A DNA stretch of 64,000 nt from VXYL01 sp963422285. GTDB lineage: Bacteria; Pseudomonadota; Gammaproteobacteria; Pseudomonadales; Azotimanducaceae. The position numbers and the translations under genes are program-made. Of this stretch, positions 43,810-58,686 are shown piece after piece. The notes beneath the pieces are model-generated. The model saw only the letters and a program-made list of their open reading frames with translations. It did no database searches and was not told where the DNA came from. The stretch is taken from the NCBI GenBank assembly GCA_963422285.2, contig OY729419.2, positions 1,550,001 through 1,614,000 on the forward strand, written 5' to 3'. Positions within the stretch are counted from its first letter, which is position 1. Every line of letters starts with the position of its first letter.

Positions 43810-46800
43810 GTGACGGTATTCGAGTCCCTCGCCGCTTTGGCGGCGCGGCGGCCGGTGGCCGTCAGCGTCGTCGCCTTAGCGATCGCTCTGGTGGGCTGGC
43901 TGTCCTGGCGCGAACTGCCGGTGGATCTGCTGCCGGATCTGCAAAGCCCGACGGTGGTGGTGGCCATCCGCTCCGGCAGCCGCCCGCCCACGGAGATGGA
44001 GCGGCTCTACGGCGAACGGGTGGAGCAGATGCTGCTTACCGTGCGCGGCATCCGTTCGGTGGATCAGGTGGCGCGCTCCGGGCGGCTGGTGGCGACGGTG
44101 GTTTTCGACTGGGACGCCGATCTCGACCTCGCCCTGGTGGATGTGCAGAAAGCCGTCGGGCCGGTGGAGGGCGATCCCGATGTGGACGAGGTTCTGGTGC
44201 GGCGCTTCGATCCCCGCCAAGCGCCCATTCTCACGCTGGGCCTCGTCGCGTCGTCCGGACGGCCGGACTTGGCCGAACTTCGCCGTTTAGCTCGCCGCCA
44301 AGTGGCGCCGGCGTTGGAACAGCTTCCCGGCGTGGCCGAGGTGCGCGTCACCGGCGGTCGGGAGAAGGAAGTGCGCATCTCGGTGGACCGCTACCGGCTG
44401 CAAGCCTTCGGCGTGTCGCTGGCCATGCTGGAGAACCGGGTACGGGCCGAGAACGTCGATCAGAACGCCGGCACCCTGGAAGAGAACGATCGCATCTTCC
44501 AGGTGCGCGGCCTGTCCCGCTTCCGTACGCCGGCAGACGTGGCCGACGTGGTGGTGCGCTACCTGAGCGACCAGGAAGGGGGCCGCAAGGCCGTGCGCGT
44601 GGCGGACTTGGGAACCGTCGAACTGGTGGATGCCGAGATCGACCATCTGGTGCTGGTCAACGGCGTCGAGGGCGTCGGTCTGTCCATCTACAAGGAAGCC
44701 GGCGCCAACACCGTCGGCGTGTCGGCGCAAGTGCAGGACGCGCTGGCCGGGCTGAGCGAGGATCTGCCCGGCGTCGATGTGCATGAAATCTCCGACGACG
44801 CCAGCTTGGTCACCGACGCCCTGGACGACCTCAAGATCGCCGCCGGGGCCGGCATCGCGCTGGCGGTGCTGGTGCTGGCGCTGTTCCTGCGCTCCGCCGG
44901 GGCCACGCTGATCGTCGCTGCGTCGGTGCCGGTGTCCATCTTCGCCGCCCTGTTCCTGATGCATTTCGCGGACTACAGCCTCAACATCGTCACCTTGGGC
45001 GGCCTCGCCCTGGGCGCCGGCATGCTGGTGGACAACGCCATCGTGGTGGTGGAATCCATGTACCGCCGCTTGGGGTTGGGCGATAGCCCCCTCGCCGCCG
45101 CCGCCAAGGGCACGGGGCAGGTGGCCGGCGCCATCGTGGCCAGCACCCTCACCACTTGCGTGGTGTTCCTGCCGGTGCTGTTCGTGGAAGGCTTGGCGGC
45201 GCGGCTGATCGACGGCATCGCCTTCACCGTGGTGGCGTCCCTGCTCGCCTCGCTGCTGGTGGCGGTGCTGCTGATCCCGGCCCTGGGGCGCTGGTTCCTG
45301 CCCAATGCGCCGCGCGCCGGCATCGCCGCGGAAGCCGCCGCCTCCCGCGCTCGGGCGTGGCTGGAAGCCTTGGTGACGCGCTTGCTGCGACGCCCGGCGG
45401 CGGTGGTGCTGGCGGCGCTGGCGCTGTGCAGCGGCGCCGTCCTGTTGCTGGCGGATCTGGGCACCGAACTGCTGGCGCCGTCGGATCCGCGACAGTTCTC
45501 GGTGCGCATCGTCGGCCCGGCGGCGCAGCGGGTGGAATCCACCACCCGGGCGGTGGAAGGCATCGAGTCCTTGATCGCCCAGGCCGCTGGCTACGAAGCC
45601 AGCGAGCCCACGGGCCGCGGACGCTTGGCGGCGACCCTGTCCGAGGTGGGCCGGCTGCCGGAAGACGATCGCTCCATCCGCAGCGAGCTCGCCGAGGAGA
45701 ACACCGCTCGCATCATCGCCCGCATGACGCCCGCCGGCCCCACCGGCAGGGAGGTGGCCAACCTCTTGGGAACGGAGTTGGAAGCGCTGCCCGGCACCGA
45801 AGTCAGCTGGGAAATCAGCCGCTCGGCGCTCACCGATGCCCTCGGCGCCAGCGGCCCGCCCATCGTGGTGGAGATCGCCGGCAACGCCATCGACGATCTG
45901 CGCCGGGGCGCGGGCGCGGTGCAGGAGCGTTTGCAAACGCTGCCGGAACTGTGGAACGTCCGCTCCTCCTTCGAAGGCGGTCCGCCGGAGCTGCGCGTGA
46001 CGCTGGATCGGGCCATGGCCGACGCCCTCGGCATCGATCTCGATACCGTCTCCAGAGTGCTCGAAGCGAGCCTGGACGGTCGCGAGGCCACGCGCCTCTC
46101 CACTGGAGACGAGGAGCATCCGGTGCGCATCCGCCTGCCCGAGCCGCAGCGCCAGGGCTTGGCCGACATCGAGTTTCTGACGCCCGGCGGGCGTCCAGTA
46201 GCGGTGGGCGAGGTGGCCGGGTTCGCCGACGAGGAAGGCGCCCGCGAAGTGTTCCGCCGCGACCAGCGCCGCACCGCCCAAGTGACGGCCCACCTGGCCG
46301 ACGGCGTCAACCACGCCGCCGCCGTCGCCGCGGTGACCGCCGCGCTGCCAGACGCGCCGCTACCGCCCGGGCTGCGTACTCGGCTGCGCGGTCAGGAGGA
46401 AGAGCGAGCGCGCACCTTCGGCGAGCTGCAGCTGGCTGGAGCGCTGGCGCTGGCGCTGGTGCTGATGGTGCTGGCTGGCACGTTCGAATCGCTGTTGCAG
46501 CCGGCGACCGTGCTCGCCGCCATCCCGCTGGCCCTGGTGGGCGTCGCCGCGGTACTGGTTCCCGGCGGCCAGCCCATCGGCGTCATGGCCATGCTCGGCT
46601 TCATCGTGCTGGCTGGCGTCGCGGTCAACGACGCCGTGCTGCTGATCGCCACCGCTCGCCAGCTCATGGCCGAAGGACGCCGCCGGGTGGATGCCCTGGC
46701 CGCCGCCGCCGGCATCCGCCTGCGTCCCATTCTGATGACCACGCTGACCACCGCGTTGGCCTTGACGCCGCTGGTGTTCGGTGGCGACGAGGGTGCCCAG

Positions 46801-46934
46801 CTGCGCGCTCCCATGGCCTTGACCATCATCGGCGGCATCGCGGCCTCGACGCTGGGTTCGTTGCTGGTGCTGCCCTGCCTGTACCTGCTGCTCGACCGCC
46901 GCGGCGACAGTTCCGCCGGTACGGAGGCGAAGTC

Positions 46935-46938
<4 letters not shown>
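43810..46938 (+). CDS. RND efflux permease
   Basis: A 1042-residue inner-membrane exporter with the standard 12-helix, two-large-loop RND layout. TM4 has LGGLALGAGMLVDNAIVVVES, with the proton-relay Asp. ASTLTTCVVFLPVLFVEG and the second-half AMLGFIVLAGVAVNDAVLLI and TLTTALALTPLVFGGDEG are typical. The substrate is not readable. Its stop overlaps the start of the RND-ABC fusion (GTGA), so the two permeases are probably co-translated and may form a heteromultimer. Confidence 0.93.
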
Positions 46939-51754
<4,816 letters not shown>

Positions 51755-51758
<4 letters not shown>

Positions 51759-52474
51759 GCGGCTGGCGAGATTTTGCGGCGCGTCTGGAGTTGTTCCGGC
51801 TGGCGGCGCTCACCGTCGCTGGCCACCGCTTCTGGCTGCTGCCCGTCTTGCCGCTCGGCTGGCTGCTGGCGCTGGCCGTGGCCAGCTTGGTCGGCCTCAG
51901 CAGCGGCGGCTTCGAGCCGGCGTCGGCGCAAGGCGCGCTGATCGGTCTGCCGACGACCGTGCTCGCCATATTCCTGGGCCTGCGCGTCATCGCCGGGGAG
52001 ATCGACGGCCGCAGCTTGGAGATCGCCTATACGGTGCCCGGCGGCTGCGAGCGCGTCTGGTGGGCGAAGCTGGCCGGCGCCGGCCTGATGCTGCTGGTCG
52101 CCGAAGCGCTGCTGGCCATCGCCACCTGGATATTCTTCACCCAGTTCCCGCTGACGGCGCTGTACGGGGCGCTGCAACCGGCGGTCTTCTACATGGTGCT
52201 GGCGATGGCCATGGCGACGCTGTTCCGCAGCGAAGTGGCCGGTGCCATGGCGACCGCCGCGGTGCTGGCCCTCAACGGCCTGATCACCGGCTTCGGCGAA
52301 AACCAGGTGCGCATCTCGCCGTTCTGGAACCCGCTGGCAGTGGAGACCACGGACCCCACCGAACTGCTCGCCTGGACCGTGCAGAACCGCATCGGCGTCC
52401 CCTTGGTGGCCTTGGGCATCCTCGCGCTGGCCTTCATGCGCGCCAACCGACGGGAACGCATGCTGGGCGGATAG
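51755..52474 (+). CDS. ABC-2-type permease subunit
   Basis: A 239-residue membrane protein with about six helices: FWLLPVLPLGWLLALAVASLVGL, LIGLPTTVLAIFLGLRVIAGE, MLLVAEALLAIATWIFFTQF, MVLAMAMATLFRSEVAGAMATAA and a last helix near the end. VIAGEIDGRSLEIAYTVPG is the cytosolic loop expected to contact an ATPase. The ATG overlaps the stop of the RND-ABC fusion by four bases, so the natural partner is the ABC domain of the fusion. Confidence 0.8.
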
Positions 52475-52482
52475 CGCCGCCG

Positions 52483-52602
52483 TTGAGCCCCCGGCCACCG
52501 CCGCCTCGCTGCGGGCACTTGGTTCGCCGTCCACGGAATGCGAAACGTCCTGTTCCGCTTGGCTCGTGGCCATGAGGCGCCTGCAATGCAAGGTCGGCAG
52601 CA
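52483..52602 (+). pseudogene. Decayed 5' fragment of an MFS gene copy
   Basis: Nucleotide sequence closely matches the 5' end of the intact MFS gene (from about 55527): GTTGAG, CTGCCTCG-type blocks, GGGCACTTGGTTCGCCG, CCACGGA.TGC, AACGTCCTGTTC and GCTCGTGGCCATG all align, with small indels. It ends near 52600. The TTG start of the parent is preserved. Confidence 0.8.
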
Positions 52603-53182
52603 TTCGTCTAGCGATGTCGATAGGCCGGACAACGGCGTCAGCGTGGGCGGAGCTCCAAGCCCGCCGCTCGGCGAGCGCTTGGGTGTTCTTCGCGCTAGCC
52701 GCGTTCGTCTTCCACAGCCATGCACATGGCCTGCACTCCAGCCATGTGCCATTCGCCGGCTATTTCGGGCCGCGTTTCTTCCTCGCTCGCCGTGGTGTGC
52801 TGGCCTTCGGCGCAGTCGTGCGGGCGTCGGCTGGCAGGCAGCAACATGCCGCGACCGGCGGTCGAGACGGACCCGGTTCGGCGGCCGGCGCCGATTGCCG
52901 TGAATCGAAGCTGGAAATCGCTGTCGGGCTTTCGAGGCATCGAGGATATTGCGGAGATCCTTGACCTGAACCAAGCCATCGGAGCGGTTTCCTGTGCGCC
53001 TTCAACACAAATTCGGCAGCGTCCCTATGCATCGATGGCGATCGCGCGCAAGCTGCCGATGCCGGCCAACATCCCAGGGCTGCTCAGCCTCCATTGGACA
53101 GGGTGCTGGCGGCGGGTCGAGATCTGACGCTATGGTACGCTGCGCGTTCAGCGGTCAGTTGCCACCGCCGAACGGGAAAGCC
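52603..53182. other. Intergenic region between MFS fragment and Uma2 gene
   Basis: About 580 bases. Open readings exist on both strands because of the high GC, but none has a recognised family or ribosome site. GGGAAAG before 53183 belongs to the Uma2 gene. Confidence 0.5.
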
Positions 53183-53803
53183 ATGACCGAAACCGCTGGG
53201 AACTCTCAAGCTGCGCTGGACGATCTTCTTCGCGCCGCGGCACCGCCCCAGGGCTGCTGGCGCGACGAGGACTACCTGTGGCTCACGGAGCGGATCAACC
53301 GCGTGGTCGAGTTGACGGACGGTCGCATTGAGGAACTGCCCATGCCCACTTCCACGCATCAGGTGGTCCTGTCGGTCCTCTACGGACTGCTGCTCCGCCA
53401 TCTCGAGCCGAGGGGCGGCTTGGTGTTGTTCGCCCCGCTTCGGCTGCGACTCCGCGCCGGCAAATTCCGCGAGCCCGATCTGCTGCTGCTGCTCGACCAG
53501 ACCGACCCCCGCTACCAGGACGACTACTGGCTAGGCGCGGACTTGGTGGCCGAGGTCGTCAGTCCCGACAACCCTGATCGCGACTACATCGACAAGCGCA
53601 GCGACTACGCCGAAGCCGGCATCCCCGAATACTGGATCGTGGATCCCCGCACCGAAACGATCACCGTGCTCGAGCTGTGCGCGGACTCGTACGTCGAGCA
53701 CGGCGTCTTCGGACGCGGCGACACGGCGACGTCGTCTCTGCTCGCCGGCTTCGGCGTGGACGTCTCGGCGCTGTTCGACAGACCGCGCCCAACGTTGGTC
53801 TAG
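53183..53803 (+). CDS. Uma2 (DUF820) family putative endonuclease
   Basis: A 206-residue PD-(D/E)XK-fold protein. ELTDGRIEELPMPTSTHQ, EPDLLLLLDQTD, the core LVAEVVSPDNPDRDYIDKRSDYAEAGIPEYWIVDP (read in two pieces: AEVVSPDNPDRDYIDKR and YAEAGIPEYWIVDP) define the family. E and K of the nuclease core are present. Role unknown; family members expand in mobile and cyanobacterial genomes. It lies within the split MFS relic, so it may have come with the inserted segment. Confidence 0.87.
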   Translation: MTETAGNSQAALDDLLRAAAPPQGCWRDEDYLWLTERINRVVELTDGRIEELPMPTSTHQVVLSVLYGLLLRHLEPRGGLVLFAPLRLRLRAGKFREPDLLLLLDQTDPRYQDDYWLGADLVAEVVSPDNPDRDYIDKRSDYAEAGIPEYWIVDPRTETITVLELCADSYVEHGVFGRGDTATSSLLAGFGVDVSALFDRPRPTLV

Positions 53804-53836
53804 ACGTACTTGACCGCGGGGTTTGCGACAGGGGGG

Positions 53837-53935
53837 CAGTTCGAATCCGTATCATCATGCTGCGTCACGCAACCACAAGATGCCGTGGCATGAGACGGCA
53901 TCGAATGCCGTAGGTAGCGGCGCGGCTCCTCCGAT
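53837..53935 (+). repeat. Dispersed repeat, copy B
   Basis: Aligns with copy A at 14381: CAGT.TGAATCCG..TC.TCA.GCTGC.TCACGCAAC, then GAGACGG.ATCGA and GTAGGTAGCGGCGCG. It begins 34 bases after the Uma2 stop. CTCCT and AGGAG around 53927-53945 form a short hairpin after it. Confidence 0.6.
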
Positions 53936-54010
53936 TTCAAAGGAGGCCGCCGTCAGCCCCAAACCCACGAAGATTGGAGTTGTTGCCGGAGCAGGAGCGC
54001 CAGGACATCG

Positions 54011-54277
54011 TCAACGGTATGCTTTGTCGCGTTTGCCTACCCTGACCACCAGGATGCGTAGCGCATCGTCCCGAATGTTGCAGATCACGCGACAATCGCC
54101 AACGCGACAGCGCCACAGTCCTCTGAGTGGACCGGACAACGTCTTGCCGCCGTTCCGAGGATGGGGCGATCCCGCGACGCGATCATTCATGTAGTCGACG
54201 ATGCGTCGAGCCGTTCGTCTGTCGAGCTTGCGAAGCTGGTCTCTGGCAGTTTCGGTGTACTCAATCGTCCAATGCAA
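54011..54277 (-). CDS. RelE-family toxin
   Basis: An 88-residue mRNA interferase-like toxin: MHWTIEYTETARDQLRKLDRRTARRIVDYMN, read as its two halves YTETARDQLRKLD and RTARRIVDYMN; later LSGPLRGLWRCRVGDCRVICNI and ILVVRVGKRDKAY are the conserved RelE beta sheet with Arg residues and a C-terminal Tyr. The start overlaps the end of the antitoxin gene by 17 bases, as in relBE operons. Confidence 0.9.
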   Translation of the reverse strand: MHWTIEYTETARDQLRKLDRRTARRIVDYMNDRVAGSPHPRNGGKTLSGPLRGLWRCRVGDCRVICNIRDDALRILVVRVGKRDKAYR

Positions 54278-54488
54278 GGGCCTGCCTTACTTCGGCAGCG
54301 GAGCACGCCTTCTCCTTGCCGTCGCGGACGCGCTCCAGAACGTCTGCGGCTAGGTAGTAGTCCTCCATGTCTTCCAGCCCGCGCTCGATCATCTCGCGCA
54401 GACAGAGCGCCTTGGCGAGGCCGGTGCGCGATGCCAGGAGGTTCAGCCGTCGTTCGGCTTCGGGAGGGAGTTGGATGGAAGTCGTCAT
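54261..54488 (-). CDS. RelB/RHH-type antitoxin
   Basis: 75 residues from ATG 54488. MTTSIQLPPEAERRLNLLA is a ribbon-helix-helix N-terminus; GLAKALCLREMIERGLEDMEDYYLAADVL follows (helix 2 and toxin-binding helix). It matches the antitoxins paired with RelE toxins. GAAACGAGC upstream is a weak ribosome site. Confidence 0.85.
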   Translation of the reverse strand: MTTSIQLPPEAERRLNLLASRTGLAKALCLREMIERGLEDMEDYYLAADVLERVRDGKEKACSAAEVRQALALDD

Positions 54489-54789
54489 GTCGCTCGTTTC
54501 CCGAGTGCATGGCGCTACGGCATCACGAGTTCTCCCAAGGCGGGATGCGTCTTCGCGTCCGATAGGTTGTCGGTCTTTCCTCCTCGCCCGCAGCAAGAAC
54601 AGCCGCGGAATAACGAGGTCGTTGCCGCCACCAGCCATCACCGCCTCGCTCCATGCCGGGGAAGGCTCGGCAGGCGCTCATGGGCAGGTCGTGGAACAAC
54701 TCCAACTCGAAGCCGGCGCGACGGATGGTGTCCAGGCTCGCCGCGATGCTGTGCTGCCATTTCGTGGATGCCGGATTCGATGTGCCCGG
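54489..54789. other. Decayed sequence between RelBE and MFS fragment
   Basis: About 300 bases without a recognised gene. Parts near 54700-54790 may be a badly decayed continuation of the MFS copy, but the alignment is too weak to assert. Confidence 0.4.
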
Positions 54790-55170
54790 AGTCGTCCGGA
54801 ACGGCCCGCCGCCAGCGGTGCTTGGCGGCTGGCGATGATCGACCAGGGCTTCTCCGTGCAGCCGGACGTCGGGCTGCTGGTCGCCCTTGGTCTATGATGC
54901 GCTCGACCTGCGAATCGTGCTGCTCTGTGGTATCGCCTAGGGCCGGGCAGAGTTCGTGACACTGGCCCGGACGGACTGCCGAGCCCTGTCGGCCAAGGTC
55001 GAATCCGGCCCGTCGTGGCGTCGGTCGGCTCGGTGTGCGGATGTTCGGCTTCGAGGTCGCTGGTCTGGCCGGATGGATTCGGCCAGACGCGGTGACGGCT
55101 TTCCAAGTGGCTGCGCTGTCCGTCGGTGCCGCCGCCCCGTCGGCGCAGTCGCCGGCCGCTGCGTTCGCAG
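54790..55170 (+). pseudogene. Decayed internal fragment of an MFS gene copy
   Basis: Aligns for about 350 bases with the intact MFS gene (55725-56060): CTGGCGATGATCG.CCAGGGCTTC, GGGCTGCTGG, GACGCGCTCGAC-type blocks, GAGTTCGTGACAC, CGGACGGACTGC, GTGCGGATGTTCGGCTTCG, GGTCTGGCCGGATGGAT and GTG.TGTCCGT.GG. Multiple indels and stops interrupt it. It is the counterpart of the fragment at 52483-52602. Confidence 0.8.
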
Positions 55171-55527
55171 GCAGCAGCGACAGAACGACAGAAGGCAGCC
55201 GACCTCCGATCTTACGTAGATGGGATGGATGGGCGGGACGTTCTGCCGTCCGCGTCCAGCAGGCAGCGTCCGGCGATCTGCTCCAGGTTCGGCAGGCGGA
55301 TGCGAACCCTGGTAGAGTAGCGACCTTCCTCGCTGGCCTCGCTAGGCTTGTCGGCCGCGGACGACGCGCGTCGTCTCGCGGCATGGCTTGGCCCGCGGAC
55401 GGATGGGGACGGCGAGGTCGCCGCTTCGGTCGACAAGAGCGGACTCCAGGTGGACGCGAACCCGACTCGTTCGTCGGCGTCGTCCTGCATCGAGAGTCGA
55501 GAAAGAAAGCCAGCAGAGCAGTCGCCG
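55171..55527. other. Region upstream of the MFS gene
   Basis: About 360 bases. The MFS frame is open back to an ATG at 55348, but that stretch has no conserved features. No promoter recognised. Confidence 0.4.
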
Positions 55528-56742
55528 TTGAGACCCATCCACCACTACTGCCTCGCCACGGGCACTTGGTTCGCCGCCCACGGAGTGCAGAACGTCCTGT
55601 TCGCCTGGCTCGTGGCCATGGTGCTGCACGAGACGCCGCAGCTGGTCGGCCTCGCCCAGATGGCCATGCTGGCGCCGGTGATGCTGCTGATGCTCCTCGG
55701 CGGCAGCGTCGCCGACGCCATCGGCGGTCGGCGTCTGGCGATGATCGCCCAGGGCTTCGCCGTGCTGCCGGGCATCGGCCTGCTGGCGGCGCTGGCCTTC
55801 GACGCGCTCGACTTCCGCGTCATGCTGCTCTACGCCGTGGCCATGGGCTGCGCCGCGGCGTTCGTGACGCCGGCGCGGGACGGACTGCTGAACCAAGTCG
55901 CCGAAGGCCAGATCCAGCGCACCGTGGTGCTGGTGAGCTTGGTCCAGTTCGGGGTGCAGATGCTCGGCTTCGGCGTCGCCGGTCTGGCCGGATGGATCGG
56001 GCCGGAGGCGGTGATGGCCTTCCAGGTGGTGGTGCTGTCCGTTGGCGTTGCCGCCTACCGCCGCCTGCCGCCGCCCGCGTCTCAGCTGGCCGGACTGGCC
56101 GGGCCGGCGCTGCGCGATCTGGCCGGCTCCATCGCCGAGGGCTGCCGCACCGTGCTGGGCTCCAAAGACATGCGCCCGGTGGTGGTGCAGAACCTCGCCA
56201 TGGGCCTGTTCTTCATGGGTTCCTACATCGTCACCATGCCGCTGCTGGTGCGCGAGGTCTACCACGGCTCCTCGGCGGACCTTGCCCTGGTCAATATCGC
56301 CAACGCTCTCGGCTTGGTCACCTCCATCGTCGTCCTGCTGTTCGGCGGCGACATCCGGCGCCAGGGCAGGGCGCTGCTGACGGCCCATGCCTTGGGCTGC
56401 GTGTTTCTGGCCGCTGCCGGCTTGGCTCCCGGCTTCTGGGCGGTGCTGGTCTGCGTCTATCTGTGGGGCGCTTGCGGCGGCGTCGCCATGACCATGTCGC
56501 GCACCATCATGCAGCAGGCCGCGCCGGACGGGCAGCGTGGCCGGGTGATGGCGTTCTTCTCGTTCTCGTTCATGGGCGCGGGGCCGGTGGGCGCTTTGTC
56601 TTGCGGCTACCTGGTGGGCGCTGTCGGCGCGCCGGCGGCGCTGCTGGCGGCGTCGGGCGCGCTGCTGGCAGTCATGGTGGCCGTGGCGAAGACCTCGGCG
56701 CTGTGGAACATGACGGCGGGCGAACGGAGGCGGCGCAAGTGA
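55528..56742 (+). CDS. MFS transporter
   Basis: A 404-residue inner-membrane transporter with 12 predicted helices. Conserved loop-2/3-type motif GGSVADAIGGRRLAM is the MFS signature; TPARDGLLNQVAEGQIQRTVVL is typical of enterobactin/macrolide-exporter-like MFS (MFS_3 type). I take the TTG at 55528 because the decayed copy preserves it; an ATG at 55348 would add 60 unconserved residues. Its stop overlaps the queF start. Substrate unknown. Confidence 0.85.
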   Translation: MRPIHHYCLATGTWFAAHGVQNVLFAWLVAMVLHETPQLVGLAQMAMLAPVMLLMLLGGSVADAIGGRRLAMIAQGFAVLPGIGLLAALAFDALDFRVMLLYAVAMGCAAAFVTPARDGLLNQVAEGQIQRTVVLVSLVQFGVQMLGFGVAGLAGWIGPEAVMAFQVVVLSVGVAAYRRLPPPASQLAGLAGPALRDLAGSIAEGCRTVLGSKDMRPVVVQNLAMGLFFMGSYIVTMPLLVREVYHGSSADLALVNIANALGLVTSIVVLLFGGDIRRQGRALLTAHALGCVFLAAAGLAPGFWAVLVCVYLWGACGGVAMTMSRTIMQQAAPDGQRGRVMAFFSFSFMGAGPVGALSCGYLVGAVGAPAALLAASGALLAVMVAVAKTSALWNMTAGERRRRK

Positions 56743-57548
56743 ACGGCGATCTGCCGCTGGGCAGGCCGACGGACTACCCGGCGCGCTACGATCCGTCCCT
56801 GCTTCGCGCCATCGACCGGGCCTCGGCGCGGAAGAACATCGGCGTCGGCGAACCGGTGCCGTTTCAGGGCGAGGACGTTTGGAACTGCTACGAGCTGTCG
56901 TGGCTGAGGCCCGGCGGGCTGCCGCGCGTCGGCGTACTGCGCCTGCGTGTACCGTGCCAGTCGCCAGCCATGGTCGAGAGCAAGTCGCTGAAGCTGTATC
57001 TGGGCTCGTTCGCGCTCACCGTTTTCGAGCGGCGCGACGAGGTTGCCCGTACCATCCAGAGCGATCTGTCGCGGACGACTGGCGCCGCGGTGTCCGCCAC
57101 GATCCTCGATGCGGATGCTGGTGGCGCGTTCGTTGCCGATTTCACAGGCTTCTGCCTGGACGGTCTGTCGGCGCCGATCGCCCGCTACCAGCACGCCCCG
57201 GAGCTGCTGGCGACGACGGGCGAGCGAGGGGCCGACGCCGTGCATACGCATCTCTTCCGCACCGTATGCCCCATCACCGGCCAGCCGGACTGGGGCTCCA
57301 TGGCGGTGGCTTGGCGCGGCGGTCTCGTCCGTCGGGACGCCATGCTGGCCTACCTCGTCTCGTACCGGCAGACCGCCGGCTTCCACGAGGATGTGGTAGA
57401 ACGGATATTCGTGGAGGTGCGCGAGGCCGCGGCAGCGGAGGAAATCACCGTCCACGGACGATTTCTGCGTCGGGGCGGCATCGACATCAATCCGTTCCGA
57501 TCCACCGTGCAGGGATCGGGGCCGTCCGTTCGGCTGCCTCGCCAATAG
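56739..57548 (+). CDS. queF: NADPH-dependent 7-cyano-7-deazaguanine reductase
   Basis: 269 residues: the long, bimodular form of QueF in queuosine biosynthesis. ESKSLKLYLGSFALTVF is the substrate motif. The catalytic Cys lies in RTVCPITGQPDWGSMAV. The C-terminus has FHEDVVERIF and GRFLRRGGIDINPFRS, the usual family ending. GTG start overlaps the stop of the MFS gene (GTGA). Confidence 0.96.
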   Translation: MNGDLPLGRPTDYPARYDPSLLRAIDRASARKNIGVGEPVPFQGEDVWNCYELSWLRPGGLPRVGVLRLRVPCQSPAMVESKSLKLYLGSFALTVFERRDEVARTIQSDLSRTTGAAVSATILDADAGGAFVADFTGFCLDGLSAPIARYQHAPELLATTGERGADAVHTHLFRTVCPITGQPDWGSMAVAWRGGLVRRDAMLAYLVSYRQTAGFHEDVVERIFVEVREAAAAEEITVHGRFLRRGGIDINPFRSTVQGSGPSVRLPRQ

Positions 57549-57551
57549 GCG

Positions 57552-58259
57552 CTAGCGCAGCTGGCCGAAGATATCCTTGGAATCGAAGTTGTAGACCCAG
57601 GCGACACGCACATCGAAGACCTTCGGTTCCACCTCGATGCCCACATTGAAGCCGGCCGCGTCGGCGCTGTAGGTCTTGCTCTGGTACACCCCGTAGTTGG
57701 CGCGCACGAGCAGCGAGGACGACTTCCCCAGCTCGATTTCCATTCCCGGCCCCGCTTTCCAGCCGAGATGGGTGGCGCTGTCGCTTCCCGCGATCCCTCC
57801 GCCCGTGGCGGAGAAATCGCCGCCGAGGTAGCTGGCGCCGCCGGCAAGGAACGCCGAGAACCGGCCGAAGTCGTAGCCGGCGAGCCAGAGCAGATCGGCG
57901 TTCCAGTTGAGATCGCCGGTGACGGCGACGGGGATGGAGGCGCCCAGCACGGCGACGTCGATCGTTTTCTTCTCCGAGACTCTCTGGCTGGCCGCGCTGA
58001 TCTCGAAGCCGATGAAGTAGCCCTGCTGGTTGTCGTCCGCGCCGGCCCGCATGAGGTACTGGCCGACGACGCCGACGGTTGCCGCGGCGTCCGTCTGCAA
58101 GGACGCGCTGGCGGCTACTGCCCGCGCCCTGACATCCTCCTCCCACTGCCCGATGCCGGCTTGCACGCCGACACGCAAAGAGTTCTCGGCGCTTGCCAAC
58201 GGACCTGCCAAGCCGACCAATGCGAGCAGGAAAAAAAGCGGTGCGGAGCGTTTGTTCAT
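57552..58259 (-). CDS. Outer-membrane beta-barrel protein, unknown
   Basis: A 235-residue exported protein. Signal peptide MNKRSAPLFFLLALVGLAGPLASA; alternating amphipathic beta strands follow (LRVGVQAGIGQWEED, GYFIGFEISAASQRV, LLWLAGYDFGRFSAFLAGG, SLLVRANYGVYQSKTY, VFDVRVAWVYNFDSKD). The pattern is that of a small outer-membrane barrel. Specific function unknown. Convergent with queF, three bases between ends. Confidence 0.72.
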   Translation of the reverse strand: MNKRSAPLFFLLALVGLAGPLASAENSLRVGVQAGIGQWEEDVRARAVAASASLQTDAAATVGVVGQYLMRAGADDNQQGYFIGFEISAASQRVSEKKTIDVAVLGASIPVAVTGDLNWNADLLWLAGYDFGRFSAFLAGGASYLGGDFSATGGGIAGSDSATHLGWKAGPGMEIELGKSSSLLVRANYGVYQSKTYSADAAGFNVGIEVEPKVFDVRVAWVYNFDSKDIFGQLR

Positions 58260-58408
58260 GGCACATCCTTCGTGTTCGCCGTGTGTTCGCATTCGTTCGG
58301 CGCGGACTCTCCGCCCTTCGCCATGCGGCGGCTAGCATAGTGTACTGCGGGTACGGAGGCCATGCCCTGTTGTTTCGCTCGCAAACCGGCTACCATCTGC
58401 AAGTCGAT

Positions 58409-58518
58409 GGCGGCCATGTCGGTCCCCTCGCGACGAACCGGTGTCAACCCCGTCAGGCCCGGAAGGGAGCAGCGGTCGCAGCGGTATCGGGTGCCGGGGT
58501 GCGGCTGGCAAGGTCGCC
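58409..58518 (+). ncRNA. ffs: Signal recognition particle 4.5S RNA
   Basis: The conserved apical core is GTCAGGCCCGGAAGGGAGCA (near 58450-58475). The lower part GTGCCGGGGTGCGGCTGGCA matches the 3' half of gammaproteobacterial 4.5S RNA. The ends pair: GGCGGCC (58409) with GGTCGCC (58512). A run of T follows at 58523, a likely terminator end. Ends are my estimate. Confidence 0.92.
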
Positions 58519-58564
58519 TCCAGTTTTTACGCCTGCGGCGTCCGCACCAGGACCGCTGGCGTAC

Positions 58565-58660
<96 letters not shown>

Positions 58661-58686
58661 TCTTCCGGGCAGTCGAGGGGAACGTC

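Noticed and set aside
44287..46314. 675-residue open frame on the minus strand
   Set aside because: Shadow of the first RND permease; low-complexity His/Gln/Arg composition, no family.
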